Below are positions 1 to 8,089 of a stretch of 64,000 nt of DNA, piece by piece. Below the pieces are notes generated by a model. That model did not search any database and was not told the origin of the DNA. It was given only the letters and a program-made list of their open reading frames with translations. The DNA is from Paraburkholderia aromaticivorans (GTDB taxonomy: Bacteria; Pseudomonadota; Gammaproteobacteria; Burkholderiales; Burkholderiaceae). The stretch is taken from positions 1,984,001-2,048,000 of the forward strand of contig NZ_CP051515.1 of assembly GCF_012689525.1 (NCBI RefSeq). Reading direction: 5' to 3'. Each line of letters begins with the position of its first letter. The first letter of the stretch is position 1. The position numbers and the translations under genes were made by a program.

Positions 1-119
1 GCCGCGATATCGGTCCAGCCGACATCGGCGAACCGCACGTCGCGGCAAGTGGCGGGTTCCGCGGCAAACACAGACGACACAGACAGCGCGCACAACGACG
101 CAGCCCACAAACGTTTCAT
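1..119 (-). CDS. Choline/glycine betaine ABC transporter substrate-binding protein, N-terminal fragment
   Basis: The reading frame starts at an ATG (117-119) and runs off the left edge, so only about 39 residues are visible. It begins with a typical Sec signal peptide (MKRLWAAS..., ending near VFAAEP). The mature start, with a Cys followed by VRFADVGWTDI, matches the opening of ChoX/ProX-type periplasmic quaternary-amine binding proteins. It would deliver choline or betaine to the permease and ATPase encoded upstream in the same direction. It lies 66 bp after the GlxA-type regulator, so it is probably the last gene of that operon. Identification rests on a short stretch plus context; ligand specificity cannot be judged from this fragment. 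Confidence 0.72.
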   Translation of the reverse strand, partial: MKRLWAASLCALSVSSVFAAEPATCRDVRFADVGWTDIA

Positions 120-184
120 GGCGTTCCCTCAGGGTGATTGATGTTTGACTGGTTTTGACGAAGCGGATTGTTTTACGCCGCTCA

Positions 185-1183
185 CTACGCGGACAAGCGC
201 CGCTCGACGCTCGGCGCGTGACCGAACTGCGCGCGATACGCCTTGCTGAAATGACACGCCGAATGAAAGCCGCACACGGCCGTCACGCGCGCAATCGACG
301 CATCCGTATTGCGCAGCAACTCACGCGCGCGCCGCAACCGCAGCGTCAGGTAATAGTGCGTGGGCGACACGCTCAGGAACATCTTGAACATGCGTTGCAA
401 ATGCCGCTGCGACAGGTGCACGAGCCGCGCAAGTTCGTCGAGCGATAACGGCTCCTCGATATTCGCTTCCATCAGCCGCACCACCTCGACGAGTTCCGCG
501 CGCGAGAAGCCGACCCGCGCGTCGACGGGAATATGCTGGTAGTCGGTCGAGCCGCGAATCCGCTCGACGATGAACTGCTCGGACACCTGTGCCGCCACCG
601 CATGACCCAGCCGCATGTCGACCAGCTTCAGCATCAGGTCGAGCGGCGCGGTGCCGCCGGTGCAGGTCATGCGATCGCGGTCGATCACGAACAGTTCGTC
701 GGCGAAACGCACATGCGGGTAACTCTTGTGCAACGGCGACATGTCTTCCCAGTGCACGGTGCAGCGGTAGCCGTCGAGCAGGCCCGCGGCCAGCAGCGCA
801 TACGGTCCCGTGCAAATGCCGCCGAGCGGTATGCCCTTTTCCGCGACGTCGCGCAGCAACGCGATCACCGTGTCGTCCACGTAATCGCGCACGTGCCAGC
901 CGGCGCAGACGATCAGCACATCCGGCATGCCGGCTTCAGCGAGCGTCGTGGTGGGTTTCACCGTGATGCCGTTACTCGCTCGCGCCGGCTCGCCGTCCGG
1001 CGTAATCACCGACCACCGGTAGTGCTGCGCGCGGCCCACGTAGTTGGCCATGCGCAGTACCTCGACCGCGCTGGTGAACGCGATCATCGAAAAATTCGGC
1101 AGCGTCAGAAAGCCGACGTGCGCAAGCCCGGACAGCGGCGAATCGGCCTCGGGCTCGACTGGCGTGAGCGCGTCGCGCTTCAT
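185..1183 (-). CDS. GlxA-family (DJ-1/PfpI + AraC) transcriptional regulator, GbdR-like
   Basis: This 332-residue protein has two parts. Residues about 20-190 form a DJ-1/PfpI-like amidotransferase fold with the nucleophile-elbow region GGICTGPYALLAAG. Residues about 230-330 form a double helix-turn-helix of AraC type (LDELARLVHLSQRHLQRMF, then VTAVCGFHSACHFSKAYRAQFG). Proteins of this architecture include GbdR, which senses glycine betaine and dimethylglycine and activates choline and betaine catabolism and uptake in Pseudomonas. The gene sits 7 bp after the choline permease gene and before the binding-protein gene, so control of this transport operon is the natural inference. GbdR orthology is inferred from architecture and context only. 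The ATG at 1183 has no strong Shine-Dalgarno sequence, which fits translational coupling to the permease. Confidence 0.8.
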   Translation of the reverse strand: MKRDALTPVEPEADSPLSGLAHVGFLTLPNFSMIAFTSAVEVLRMANYVGRAQHYRWSVITPDGEPARASNGITVKPTTTLAEAGMPDVLIVCAGWHVRDYVDDTVIALLRDVAEKGIPLGGICTGPYALLAAGLLDGYRCTVHWEDMSPLHKSYPHVRFADELFVIDRDRMTCTGGTAPLDLMLKLVDMRLGHAVAAQVSEQFIVERIRGSTDYQHIPVDARVGFSRAELVEVVRLMEANIEEPLSLDELARLVHLSQRHLQRMFKMFLSVSPTHYYLTLRLRRARELLRNTDASIARVTAVCGFHSACHFSKAYRAQFGHAPSVERRLSA

Positions 1184-1190
1184 AGGTGGC

Positions 1191-2093
1191 TCAGCCGTGT
1201 TGCGCGGCCGGCTCGCGGCGCACTTTCATGACGCTGCGCAAGCCCGACAGCAGCGGCGCACGCGCCGTGCCCGGCGAACGGCCGAAGCTTTCCGTGATGC
1301 GGTCCAGAATGATCGCGAGCATCACCACTGAGAGTCCGCTTTCAAAGCCGAGCCCGATGTCGAGCCGTTGAATACTGGCCAGTACGTCGTTGCCGAGACC
1401 GCCCGCGCCCACCATCGACGCGATGATCACCATGGAGAGCGCCATCATGATGGTCTGGTTAACGCCGGTCATGATCGACGGCAGCGCATTCGGAAACTGC
1501 ACCTTGTAGAGCAGTTGCAACGGCGTGCAGCCGAACGCCTGCCCTGCTTCGACGATTTCCCGGTTCACATGTTTGATGCCGAGCGACGTAAGACGCACCG
1601 CCGGCGGCATGGCGAAAATCACCGTGGAGAGAATCCCCGGCACGCGGCCGAGACCGAACAGCATCGCCGCCGGAATCAGGTAGACGAAGGCCGGCATGGT
1701 CTGCATCAGGTCGAGCACGGGTCGCACGATCATCTCGACCGTGCGGCTCTTCGCGGTCCAGATGCCGAGCGGCACGCCGAGCAACAGACTGATCAACGTC
1801 GACGACAGCGTCAGGCCAAGCGTGATCACCATCTGATCCCAGAACCCGGTCCCATAGATCAACAGCATGGCTAGCAGCGTGAACAGCGCGAAGCGCCAGC
1901 CCACCCGCCACAGGCCGATGCCGACGAAGAACGCCATCAGCGCCCACATCGGCACAGCTTGCAAGCTGTGTTCGATCACCGCGGCAAAGCTCTCGATCAC
2001 CTTGCCGATGGAATCGAAAGTTTTTGCGTCGTGGTCGAGCAGGTAGTGAACGCCGTGATCGACCCAGGCGCCAAGTGGAATGACTTCAGACAT
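1191..2093 (-). CDS. choW: Choline/betaine ABC transporter permease (ChoW/ProW family)
   Basis: A 300-residue inner-membrane permease of the OpuAB/ProW family. About six hydrophobic segments can be seen (for example MWALMAFFVGIGLW, FALFTLLAMLLIYGTGFW, AFVYLIPAAMLFGL). The cytoplasmic EAA loop that docks on the ATPase is recognisable as IVEAGQAFGCTPLQLLYKVQFP. It would form the membrane channel for quaternary amine import together with the ATPase encoded just upstream, whose stop codon overlaps this start by 8 bp. The overlap indicates co-translation. The choice of choline over proline or betaine rests on operon context with a GbdR-like regulator and on similarity to ChoW rather than on a diagnostic residue. 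Confidence 0.85.
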   Translation of the reverse strand: MSEVIPLGAWVDHGVHYLLDHDAKTFDSIGKVIESFAAVIEHSLQAVPMWALMAFFVGIGLWRVGWRFALFTLLAMLLIYGTGFWDQMVITLGLTLSSTLISLLLGVPLGIWTAKSRTVEMIVRPVLDLMQTMPAFVYLIPAAMLFGLGRVPGILSTVIFAMPPAVRLTSLGIKHVNREIVEAGQAFGCTPLQLLYKVQFPNALPSIMTGVNQTIMMALSMVIIASMVGAGGLGNDVLASIQRLDIGLGFESGLSVVMLAIILDRITESFGRSPGTARAPLLSGLRSVMKVRREPAAQHG

Positions 2094-3264
2094 GGGAACT
2101 CCGATGGCGCGTGAGAACGTTCAGCACGTTCGTCTTGTTGACCGAACCACAGTAGGAGCCGTCGGCTTCGACAACCGGCAGCGGCGCGCGGCTCGCCACC
2201 ACGCGTTCGACGACGTCGTCGAGCGGCGTGGTGCGGCGGATGCATTCGATCTGATTGAGCTGCGGCGAGGCGCTGCCCATTGCGTCGCGGCACACGAAGC
2301 CGCGAATCTTGCGCTCGCTATCGAGCACGAACGCGTAGTCGGCGCTGCCGTTGAGCGTGGCGGCCACGCTCGATGCGTCGATCTGCGGCGAGTGCTGCAT
2401 GAGCGGCACGGCGTCGGTCTGCATCAGATCGCCGGCGGTCAGATAGCGGCTGGTGTCGATGCCTTCGAAGAACGCGCGCACGTAATCATCGGCGGGATTG
2501 GTGATGATCTGCTGCGGGGTGCCGACCTGCACGACCCGGCCGCCTTCCATGATCGCGATGCGGGTGCCGATGCGCATCGCCTCTTCCAGATCGTGCGACA
2601 CGAACAGGATCGTGCGCTGCTGTTCGCGTTGCAGATCAAGCAGCACGTTCTGCATTTCCTTGCGTTTGAGCGGATCGAGCGCGGAGAACGCCTCGTCCAT
2701 GATCATCAGTGACGGGTTGACCGCCAGCGCTCGCGCCAGACCCACGCGCTGCTGCATGCCGCCGGACAGTTGCGCGGGCAGCTTCTGCGCGAAGGGCGCG
2801 AGGCCGACCTGCTCGAGCACGGTCATCGCGCGCTTCTCGCGCTCCTTGCGCCCCACGCCCGCCACTTCGAGCCCGAAGGCCGCATTGGACAGCACGGTGC
2901 GCTGCGGCATCAGCGCGAAGGACTGGAACACCATGCTCATGTCCTTGCGGCGCAGCGCCGTCAGCTCGGAGCGCGGCACGCTGGCCACGTCGCGGCCGTC
3001 GATCAGCACCTTGCCGGCGGTCGGCTCGACCAGACGGTTGATCAAGCGGATCAGCGTCGACTTGCCGGAGCCGGACAGGCCCATCAGCACGAAGATCTCG
3101 CCTTCCTTGACTTCGAACGATACGTTGTGGACGCCGACAATCTGACCGGTGCGCGCGAACACTTCTTCTTTCGTCGCGCCGCCAGCCAGCATGCCGATCG
3201 CCTGTTTCGGGTTGGTGCCGAACACCTTGCACAGCCCTTCGACCACGACCTTGGGGGAATTCAT
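2086..3264 (-). CDS. choV: Choline/betaine ABC transporter ATP-binding protein with C-terminal CBS region (ChoV/ProV family)
   Basis: The 392-residue protein begins at the ATG at 3264, which follows an AGGAGAG ribosome binding site; the frame stays open further upstream, but that stretch is only the palindromic repeats. It carries Walker A GLSGSGKST, signature LSGGMQQRVGLARAL, Walker B LMIMDEAFSALD and the switch histidine in FVSHD. Residues from about 280 resemble the tandem CBS domains that sense ionic strength in OpuA/ProV transporters. It powers quaternary amine uptake through the permease at 1191-2093. It is the first gene of the visible operon choV-choW-regulator-binding protein, an order that places the regulator inside the transporter genes. 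Confidence 0.87.
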   Translation of the reverse strand: MNSPKVVVEGLCKVFGTNPKQAIGMLAGGATKEEVFARTGQIVGVHNVSFEVKEGEIFVLMGLSGSGKSTLIRLINRLVEPTAGKVLIDGRDVASVPRSELTALRRKDMSMVFQSFALMPQRTVLSNAAFGLEVAGVGRKEREKRAMTVLEQVGLAPFAQKLPAQLSGGMQQRVGLARALAVNPSLMIMDEAFSALDPLKRKEMQNVLLDLQREQQRTILFVSHDLEEAMRIGTRIAIMEGGRVVQVGTPQQIITNPADDYVRAFFEGIDTSRYLTAGDLMQTDAVPLMQHSPQIDASSVAATLNGSADYAFVLDSERKIRGFVCRDAMGSASPQLNQIECIRRTTPLDDVVERVVASRAPLPVVEADGSYCGSVNKTNVLNVLTRHRSSHV

Positions 3265-3282
3265 TGAATACTCTCCTATGTC

Positions 3283-3364
3283 GACCGGAGTTAGCGCTTT
3301 AACGCTTACTCCGGTCCTATGCACCGCGTCGACCGGAGTTGGCGCTTTAGCGCTTACTCCGGTC
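3283..3364. repeat. Two tandem 34-bp imperfect palindromes upstream of choV
   Basis: Two copies (3283-3316 and 3331-3364) are spaced 48 bp apart. Each begins GACCGGAGTT and ends ACTCCGGTC, with an inner GCGC or GCGT region around a TTTA/TTAA centre. The copies differ at a few bases only. Each can fold into a long stem-loop. The nearer one ends about 19 bp before the choV start codon, so it would lie in or near the 5' untranslated region. The element resembles the palindromic intergenic repeats scattered through Burkholderia-group genomes, but copy number elsewhere cannot be seen here. Confidence 0.75.
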
Positions 3365-3695
3365 CCATGCAAGATAGTTGCTGCAGTGGCGGACGTCTGT
3401 CCGCGCTGTGCATACATAGTTGCCAGAAAAAAGTATCGCTAGCCGACTATTTGCGACAGGCACATGTGGAAATGCGACACCCGTTTTTTGGGCATGCCGG
3501 CCAGTGGGGGCTGGAGCCTTGTGGGGTAAGGGTTTGGCGGGTGTCGAGGGGCGCTTCGAGGCGTGTCGCGTTAGAGCAAGTGGAGGCGATGCGACGCAGA
3601 AAAGTGCTGTTCGTGGGAGTCTTCAGGCCTTATTGCCGCAACGCAGCAGCGCACGTACCCGAAACCTCAGCCGAAAAACCCGTTGTGCCCGCCAT

Positions 3696-3845
3696 TCAAC
3701 GGCGAGATGTGCGCACCAGGGTAGCGTTCACGAAAACGAGACACCCCTCTTTCTCGACCTCGGCGAGTGTTTCGTACAGCGCGGCGCTGTGCAGTTCAGC
3801 GGAGAGGTCGGTTTTGTATCGTTTGACTTTGCGTCTGGATGCCAT
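3696..3845 (-). pseudogene. Remnant of a VIT1/CCC1-type (ferritin-like N-terminal) gene
   Basis: A 49-codon frame on the minus strand starts MASRRKVKRYKTDLSAEL and continues HSAALYETLAEVEKEG. This resembles the first ~35 residues of VIT1/CCC1 iron or manganese transporters that carry a ferritin-like N-terminal domain (compare the family pattern of an Arg/Tyr-rich start followed by E..SAALY..LAEVE). After the Lys-Glu-Gly the similarity stops and the frame ends within 15 codons. Normal members are several hundred residues long. I read it as a decayed 5' fragment; family assignment is from memory of the motif. The rest of 3420-3975 holds no frame I can support. Confidence 0.42.
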
Positions 3846-3975
3846 GGTGCTGTGCCCGTCTATCGAGTCCACAGCATCAGAGCGTAATCGATTCAGATAC
3901 GCAAAAGATCAAAGCCCTAAAGCGCGTCGTGAGCGAGAACGACAACGCTTCTCTTCACCATTCGAGGGGGCTGGA

Positions 3976-5271
3976 TCATCGCGCCGCGTGCGCGGTCCGA
4001 TACCCTCGCCGACCGACAGCCAACGTGAGCAGAGCCGAAACCGCAAGGCTCGCCGCCACCACATAGAGCCCGGCGGCATACCCGCCCGTCACGCTTTTCA
4101 GCCAGCCGATCGCGAACGGCCCAACGAAGCCGCCCAGGTTGCCGATCGAATTGATCATGGCGATGCCGGCAGCCGCACCCGCGCCCGAGAGAAAGGTGCT
4201 TGGCATCGCCCACAGCGGCGCCTTCGCCGCGCTGATGCCGACGTTCACCACGACCAGTGCCAGCACGACGCCGAGCGCCGTGTCCGCGAGGCCGGCCCAG
4301 GCGAGCCCGATGGCCGCCGCCACGCAAGGAATCACCACGTGCCAGGTGCGCTCGCCGCGACGGTCCGAATGACGCGCCCACACCACCATGCCGATCACCG
4401 CCAGCACACTCGGAATCGCATTCAATGCGCCTGTGCGGAGCGCGCTGAAACCGAACTGACGAATGATAAGCGGCGCCCACAGGCCGAGCGTGTAGAGTCC
4501 CGCGGAGGTGCCGAAATAGATCATCGACATGATCCACACACGCGAGTCGCGTAGTGCGGCGAGCGCACCCGCGGCATGGCCTGACTGCGATTCGCGTCCC
4601 ATCCGTTCTTCGCGCAAGGTGGCGATGAGCCACGCTTTTTCATCGGCGGCAAGCCATTTGGCTTTGTCCGGTGAATCGGTGAGCGCTTTCAATACCACGA
4701 AGCCGAGTAGCACGGCGGGAATCGCTTCGATGACGAAAAGCCACTGCCAGTCCTTCAGGCCGAACAACGCGGGCATCTGCATGATCGCGCCGGAAATCGG
4801 CGAGCCGATGGCCGTCGAGAGCGGCGCGGCCGCCATGAACGCGGCGGCCGCGACGGCGCGCTGGCGGGCGGGAAACCACTGGCTCAGATAAAGGATGATG
4901 CCAGGGAAGAAGCCGGCTTCGGCCACGCCAAGCAGAAAACGCAGCGTATAGAACGAGGTGGGCCCTGACACGAATGCCGAAGCCGCCGACACGAGACCCC
5001 ACGTCACCATCACGCGTGCGATCCAGATGCGCGCACCGACCTTGTTGAGAATGAGATTCGACGGCACCTCGAACAGAAAATAACCGAGGAAGAAAATGCC
5101 GCCACCGAGCCCGAACATGGTCGGCGTCAGGCCGAGATCCTTGTTCATGGTGATGGCCGCGAAGCCGACGTTCACACGGTCGAGAAAGCTGACAAAGTAA
5201 AGCAGCATCACAAAAGGCAAGATGCGCCAGGTCAGCTTGCGAACCACTCGGGCCTGCAATTCATTGTTCAT
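3976..5271 (-). CDS. MFS transporter of the anion:cation symporter type (tartrate/phthalate permease-like)
   Basis: A 431-residue, 12-helix major facilitator of the ACS subfamily. The first helix carries WRILPFVMLLYFVSFLDRVNVGFA, the typical ACS signature with D-R-x-N-x-G, and the loop after helix 2 to 3 includes a basic FFLGYFLFEVPSNLIL segment. The preferred start is the ATG at 5271, preceded by GGAGAC; a GTG four codons upstream is possible. It follows the dehydrogenase gene by about 95 bp on the same strand, so tartrate, malate or a related hydroxy-dicarboxylate is the likely substrate. Exact specificity is inferred from the neighbour. Its length and topology are normal for the family. 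Confidence 0.82.
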   Translation of the reverse strand: MNNELQARVVRKLTWRILPFVMLLYFVSFLDRVNVGFAAITMNKDLGLTPTMFGLGGGIFFLGYFLFEVPSNLILNKVGARIWIARVMVTWGLVSAASAFVSGPTSFYTLRFLLGVAEAGFFPGIILYLSQWFPARQRAVAAAAFMAAAPLSTAIGSPISGAIMQMPALFGLKDWQWLFVIEAIPAVLLGFVVLKALTDSPDKAKWLAADEKAWLIATLREERMGRESQSGHAAGALAALRDSRVWIMSMIYFGTSAGLYTLGLWAPLIIRQFGFSALRTGALNAIPSVLAVIGMVVWARHSDRRGERTWHVVIPCVAAAIGLAWAGLADTALGVVLALVVVNVGISAAKAPLWAMPSTFLSGAGAAAGIAMINSIGNLGGFVGPFAIGWLKSVTGGYAAGLYVVAASLAVSALLTLAVGRRGYRTAHAAR

Positions 5272-5366
5272 AGCTGTCTCCACTCTATCTCTGCTCGGTG
5301 CAGTGAGATCGCCCGTGACGCGTTGGTCCGGGCGTTATGGTTTTGTGTGATGTGTGCGTGGCGGCT

Positions 5367-6485
5367 TCAGGCGGCCTTGACGCTCGCAACCGGTTCGGTC
5401 GACGTCGGCGTCGACGACCCCGCGGCCAGGATCGCGCACACGGCATCGGTCACCTGCACGGTCGTGGCCGTGCCGCCCAGGTCGCCCGTATGCAGCGACG
5501 GATCCGCCGTGACGCGCTCGATTGCCGCCATCAATTGCTGCGCGGCGGCGTGCTCGCCGAGATGCTCCAGCATCATCACCACCGACCAGAAGGTGCCGAC
5601 CGGATTCGCGAGGCCCTTGCCCATGATGTCGAATGCGGAGCCGTGAATCGGCTCGAACATGGACGGATAGCGGCGCTCAGGGTCGAGATTCGCGGTCGGC
5701 GCGATGCCGAGACTGCCGGCCAGCGCCGCGGCCAGATCACTGAGAATATCGGCGTGCAAGTTGGTGGCGACGATCGTGTCGAGCGTGGCAGGCCGGTTGA
5801 CCATGCGCGCGGTGGCGGCGTCGACGAGTTCCTTGTCCCAGCGGACATCCGGAAACTCCTTTGAGATCTGCACGGCGATCTCGTCCCACATGACCATGGC
5901 GTGACGTTGCGCGTTGCTCTTGGTGATCACGGTCAGCAGCTTGCGGGGCCGCGACTGTGCGAGCTGGAACGCGAAACGCAGAATGCGTTCGACGCCCGCG
6001 CGGGTCATCATCGAAACATCGGTGGCGACTTCGATTGGATGGCCCTGATGAGCGCGGCCGCCCACGCCGGCGTATTCGCCTTCCGAGTTCTCGCGCACGA
6101 TCACCCAGTCGAGATCCTTCGGCCCGCAGCGCTTCAACGGCGCGTCGATGCCGGGCAGGATGCGCGTGGGGCGCACGTTCGCATACTGATCGAAACCCTG
6201 GCAGATTTTCAGGCGCAGACCCCACAGCGTCACGTGATCGGGAATATGCGGGTCGCCCGCCGAGCCGAACAGAATCGCGTCCTTGTGACGAATCGCATCG
6301 AGTCCGTCGGCCGGCATCATCACGCCATGCTCGCGGTAGTAGTCGCCGCCCCAGTCGAAATCCTCGAACTCGAAGCCGAAGGCGTCGCTGCGCGCCGCGA
6401 TGGCTTCCAGAACGCGCCGGCCCGCGGGTACGACTTCCTTGCCGATGCCGTCGCCGGGAATGGTTGCGATGCGATAGGTCTTCAT
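5367..6485 (-). CDS. Tartrate/D-malate-type dehydrogenase (decarboxylating), isopropylmalate dehydrogenase family
   Basis: The 372-residue protein starts at ATG 6485 after a GGAGACG site. It opens with TYRIATIPGDGIGKEVVPAG, typical of beta-hydroxyacid oxidative decarboxylases. It also has the substrate region VIVRENSEGEYAGVGG, the metal-binding ATNLHADILSDLAAAL and the nucleotide loop FEPIHGSAFDIMGKGLANP. These match TtuC (tartrate dehydrogenase/decarboxylase) and DmlA (D-malate dehydrogenase) more closely than LeuB. It would oxidise and decarboxylate tartrate or D-malate with NAD and Mn/Mg in the cytosol. It is transcribed with the MFS transporter and diverges from a LysR regulator. Substrate choice between tartrate and D-malate is not decidable by eye. 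Confidence 0.82.
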   Translation of the reverse strand: MKTYRIATIPGDGIGKEVVPAGRRVLEAIAARSDAFGFEFEDFDWGGDYYREHGVMMPADGLDAIRHKDAILFGSAGDPHIPDHVTLWGLRLKICQGFDQYANVRPTRILPGIDAPLKRCGPKDLDWVIVRENSEGEYAGVGGRAHQGHPIEVATDVSMMTRAGVERILRFAFQLAQSRPRKLLTVITKSNAQRHAMVMWDEIAVQISKEFPDVRWDKELVDAATARMVNRPATLDTIVATNLHADILSDLAAALAGSLGIAPTANLDPERRYPSMFEPIHGSAFDIMGKGLANPVGTFWSVVMMLEHLGEHAAAQQLMAAIERVTADPSLHTGDLGGTATTVQVTDAVCAILAAGSSTPTSTEPVASVKAA

Positions 6486-6569
6486 TGGGCGTCTCCATGA
6501 TGTTGAAAGCATGGAGCGCATCGTAGAACGGCCACTGCCCGAAAAAACGCTGCTAGACTCAAAGCATCC

Positions 6570-6584
6570 TTAACTCCAGGTTAA
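6570..6584. promoter_or_regulatory. Candidate LysR-type operator between the dehydrogenase and regulator genes
   Basis: TTAAC-N5-GTTAA is a perfect 15-bp inverted repeat that satisfies the T-N11-A rule for LysR-type binding boxes. It lies 15 bp before the lysR start and 85 bp before the divergent dehydrogenase start, where such sites control both directions. Function is inferred; no regulator-DNA data are available. Confidence 0.6.
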
Positions 6585-6598
6585 CAATAGGCCGCTTC

Positions 6599-7510
6599 AT
6601 GACCTCGTCGATCCAGCCGGACGATCTGGCTTTTTTCTCCACGCTCGCCGCGAGCGGCAGCCTGACTGCGGCTGCGCGCGAACTCGGCCTGAGCACGGCG
6701 GCCGTCAGCAAGCATCTGACGCAGATGGAATCGCGGGCCGCCGTCTCGCTCGTCAACCGCACGACTCGGCGCATGAGCCTCACACCGGAAGGCGAGCTGT
6801 ATCTGACGCGCGCGCGGCGCATTCTGAGCGAGATGGACGACCTCGCCCAGTTGCTCGGCGGCTCGCAGGCAGCGCCGAAAGGCCTGCTGCGCGTGAACGC
6901 GACGCTCGGTTTTGGCCGCAGCCACGTGGCTCCGCTGATCTCGCAATTCGTGCGGCGCTTTCCCGAGGTGGACGTGCAGTTGCAGCTTTCCGTCGATCCA
7001 CCGCCGCTCAGCGACGACGCCTTCGACGTGTGCGTACGTTTCGGCGAGCCGCCGGATGCCCGCGTGATCGCGCGCCGGGTTGCGTCGAACCGGCGTCTGC
7101 TGTGCGCTTCGCCGCGCTATCTTGCCGAGCGGCGTGCGCCGCGCAGCCCGGCCGAGTTGGCGCAGCACAACTGCATCGGCATTCGCCAGGGCGGCGACGC
7201 TTACGGCGTCTGGCGTCTGACCAGCGGACGCGGCGCCACGGAAAAGACCGAGACGGTCCGTGTGCGCGGTAACCTGACCACCAACGACGGCGAAATCGCG
7301 GTGAAGTGGGCGCTCGACGGCCACGGCATTCTGATGCGCGCCGAATGGGATATCGCGGAGTATCTCGCCGATGGCCGGCTCGTTCACGTCCTGCCCGACT
7401 ACCGCACGCCGGGCGCGGATATCTATGCAGTGTACCCGCAGCAGTTACAGATGACGGCGCGGGTCAAGGCGTTTGTCGACATGCTGGTCGAGACGCTGGG
7501 CGCGCGTTGA
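6599..7510 (+). CDS. LysR-family transcriptional regulator (DmlR-like)
   Basis: A 303-residue LysR regulator. Residues 1-65 hold the winged helix-turn-helix (ASGSLTAAARELGLSTAAVSKHLTQME), followed by a linker helix and the two-lobed effector domain from about residue 90. The sequence belongs to the DmlR/CrgA-like branch, marked by RRMSLTPEGELYL and by GLLRVNATLGFGRSHVAP. It is divergently transcribed from the tartrate/D-malate dehydrogenase and transporter genes, with 113 bp between starts and a perfect TTAAC palindrome in the gap. Members placed this way commonly activate the divergent operon when the hydroxyacid is present. That role is inferred from arrangement. Confidence 0.85.
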   Translation: MTSSIQPDDLAFFSTLAASGSLTAAARELGLSTAAVSKHLTQMESRAAVSLVNRTTRRMSLTPEGELYLTRARRILSEMDDLAQLLGGSQAAPKGLLRVNATLGFGRSHVAPLISQFVRRFPEVDVQLQLSVDPPPLSDDAFDVCVRFGEPPDARVIARRVASNRRLLCASPRYLAERRAPRSPAELAQHNCIGIRQGGDAYGVWRLTSGRGATEKTETVRVRGNLTTNDGEIAVKWALDGHGILMRAEWDIAEYLADGRLVHVLPDYRTPGADIYAVYPQQLQMTARVKAFVDMLVETLGAR

Positions 7511-7569
7511 GTGAGTGTGGCTGAAGTGGGTTGAGTCGCGTCGCATGGCTCGCGGACGCGATCCGTACT

Positions 7570-7607
7570 GGCAGCCGCGCGACGTTCAGTCCCGCCGCGC
7601 GGCTGCC
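7570..7607. terminator. Bidirectional hairpin between convergent genes
   Basis: A perfect 12-bp stem (GGCAGCCGCGCG at 7570-7581 with its complement at 7596-7607) and a 14-base loop sits between the lysR stop and the convergent small gene. There is no T tract, so it is a weak or factor-assisted terminator at best. Confidence 0.5.
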
Positions 7608-7614
7608 TGCACGA

Positions 7615-7929
7615 TTACTGGCTCGCGCCTGCTCCGACACCGGCCTTCTTCTGCGCTTTCTGCAGCTTGTCCGGATAGTTCGGGTCGTTCTGACCCGGCT
7701 GATAGCCTGCGTCTTCAAGCTTCTTCAGCTCGGCATTCTTCTTGGCTCGGGCTTGCTTGCGCGCCTCTTTACGCTCCGCTTTGGTGGGTTTCGCACTGCT
7801 CGCCGCGGCGGGCGCAGCCGACATGGCAGCGTCGCTGGCGCCTTGAGCCGCGGCGAGCGGAATGGTGCCTGCCACCATGGCGGTGACGGCAAGGCCGAGC
7901 ATGATCTGTTTAATGGCAACGCTCTTCAT
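7615..7929 (-). CDS. Small secreted protein, DUF4148-like
   Basis: The 104-residue product starts at ATG 7929 after a GAGGGGAA site. Residues 1-28 form a clear Sec signal peptide (KQIMLGLAVTAMVAGTIPLAAAQG). An Ala-rich linker and a strongly basic Lys/Arg/Ala helix (KAERKEARKQARAKKNAELK) follow. The C-terminus LEDAGYQPGQNDPNYPDKLQ resembles the core of DUF4148 proteins, which are abundant, small, periplasmic and of unknown function in Burkholderia. It is convergent to lysR and monocistronic as far as can be seen. The family assignment is by pattern only; I do not know its function. Confidence 0.7.
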   Translation of the reverse strand: MKSVAIKQIMLGLAVTAMVAGTIPLAAAQGASDAAMSAAPAAASSAKPTKAERKEARKQARAKKNAELKKLEDAGYQPGQNDPNYPDKLQKAQKKAGVGAGASQ

Positions 7930-8089
7930 TGTTAATTCCCCTCTCGAAAGTTGGCAATAGCATTCAAGCTTGTCTATGAGTCTTCTGTTCACCACGCGAG
8001 CCGCGCACGACACTCAGTACGGACTCGCGCTCAAAGCTTACAGGCAAACCATCAAAAGAGTCATTTCAGCGCCGCCAGAGGGTGTTGCA

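Noticed and set aside
3319..4554. A 411-codon plus-strand frame across the choV leader and MFS gene.
   Set aside because: It is made from the palindromic repeats, a gene-free stretch and the antisense of the MFS gene. It has no family features.
7515..7935. Plus-strand frames over the small secreted protein gene.
   Set aside because: They are antisense to a gene with a clear signal peptide and ribosome binding site.
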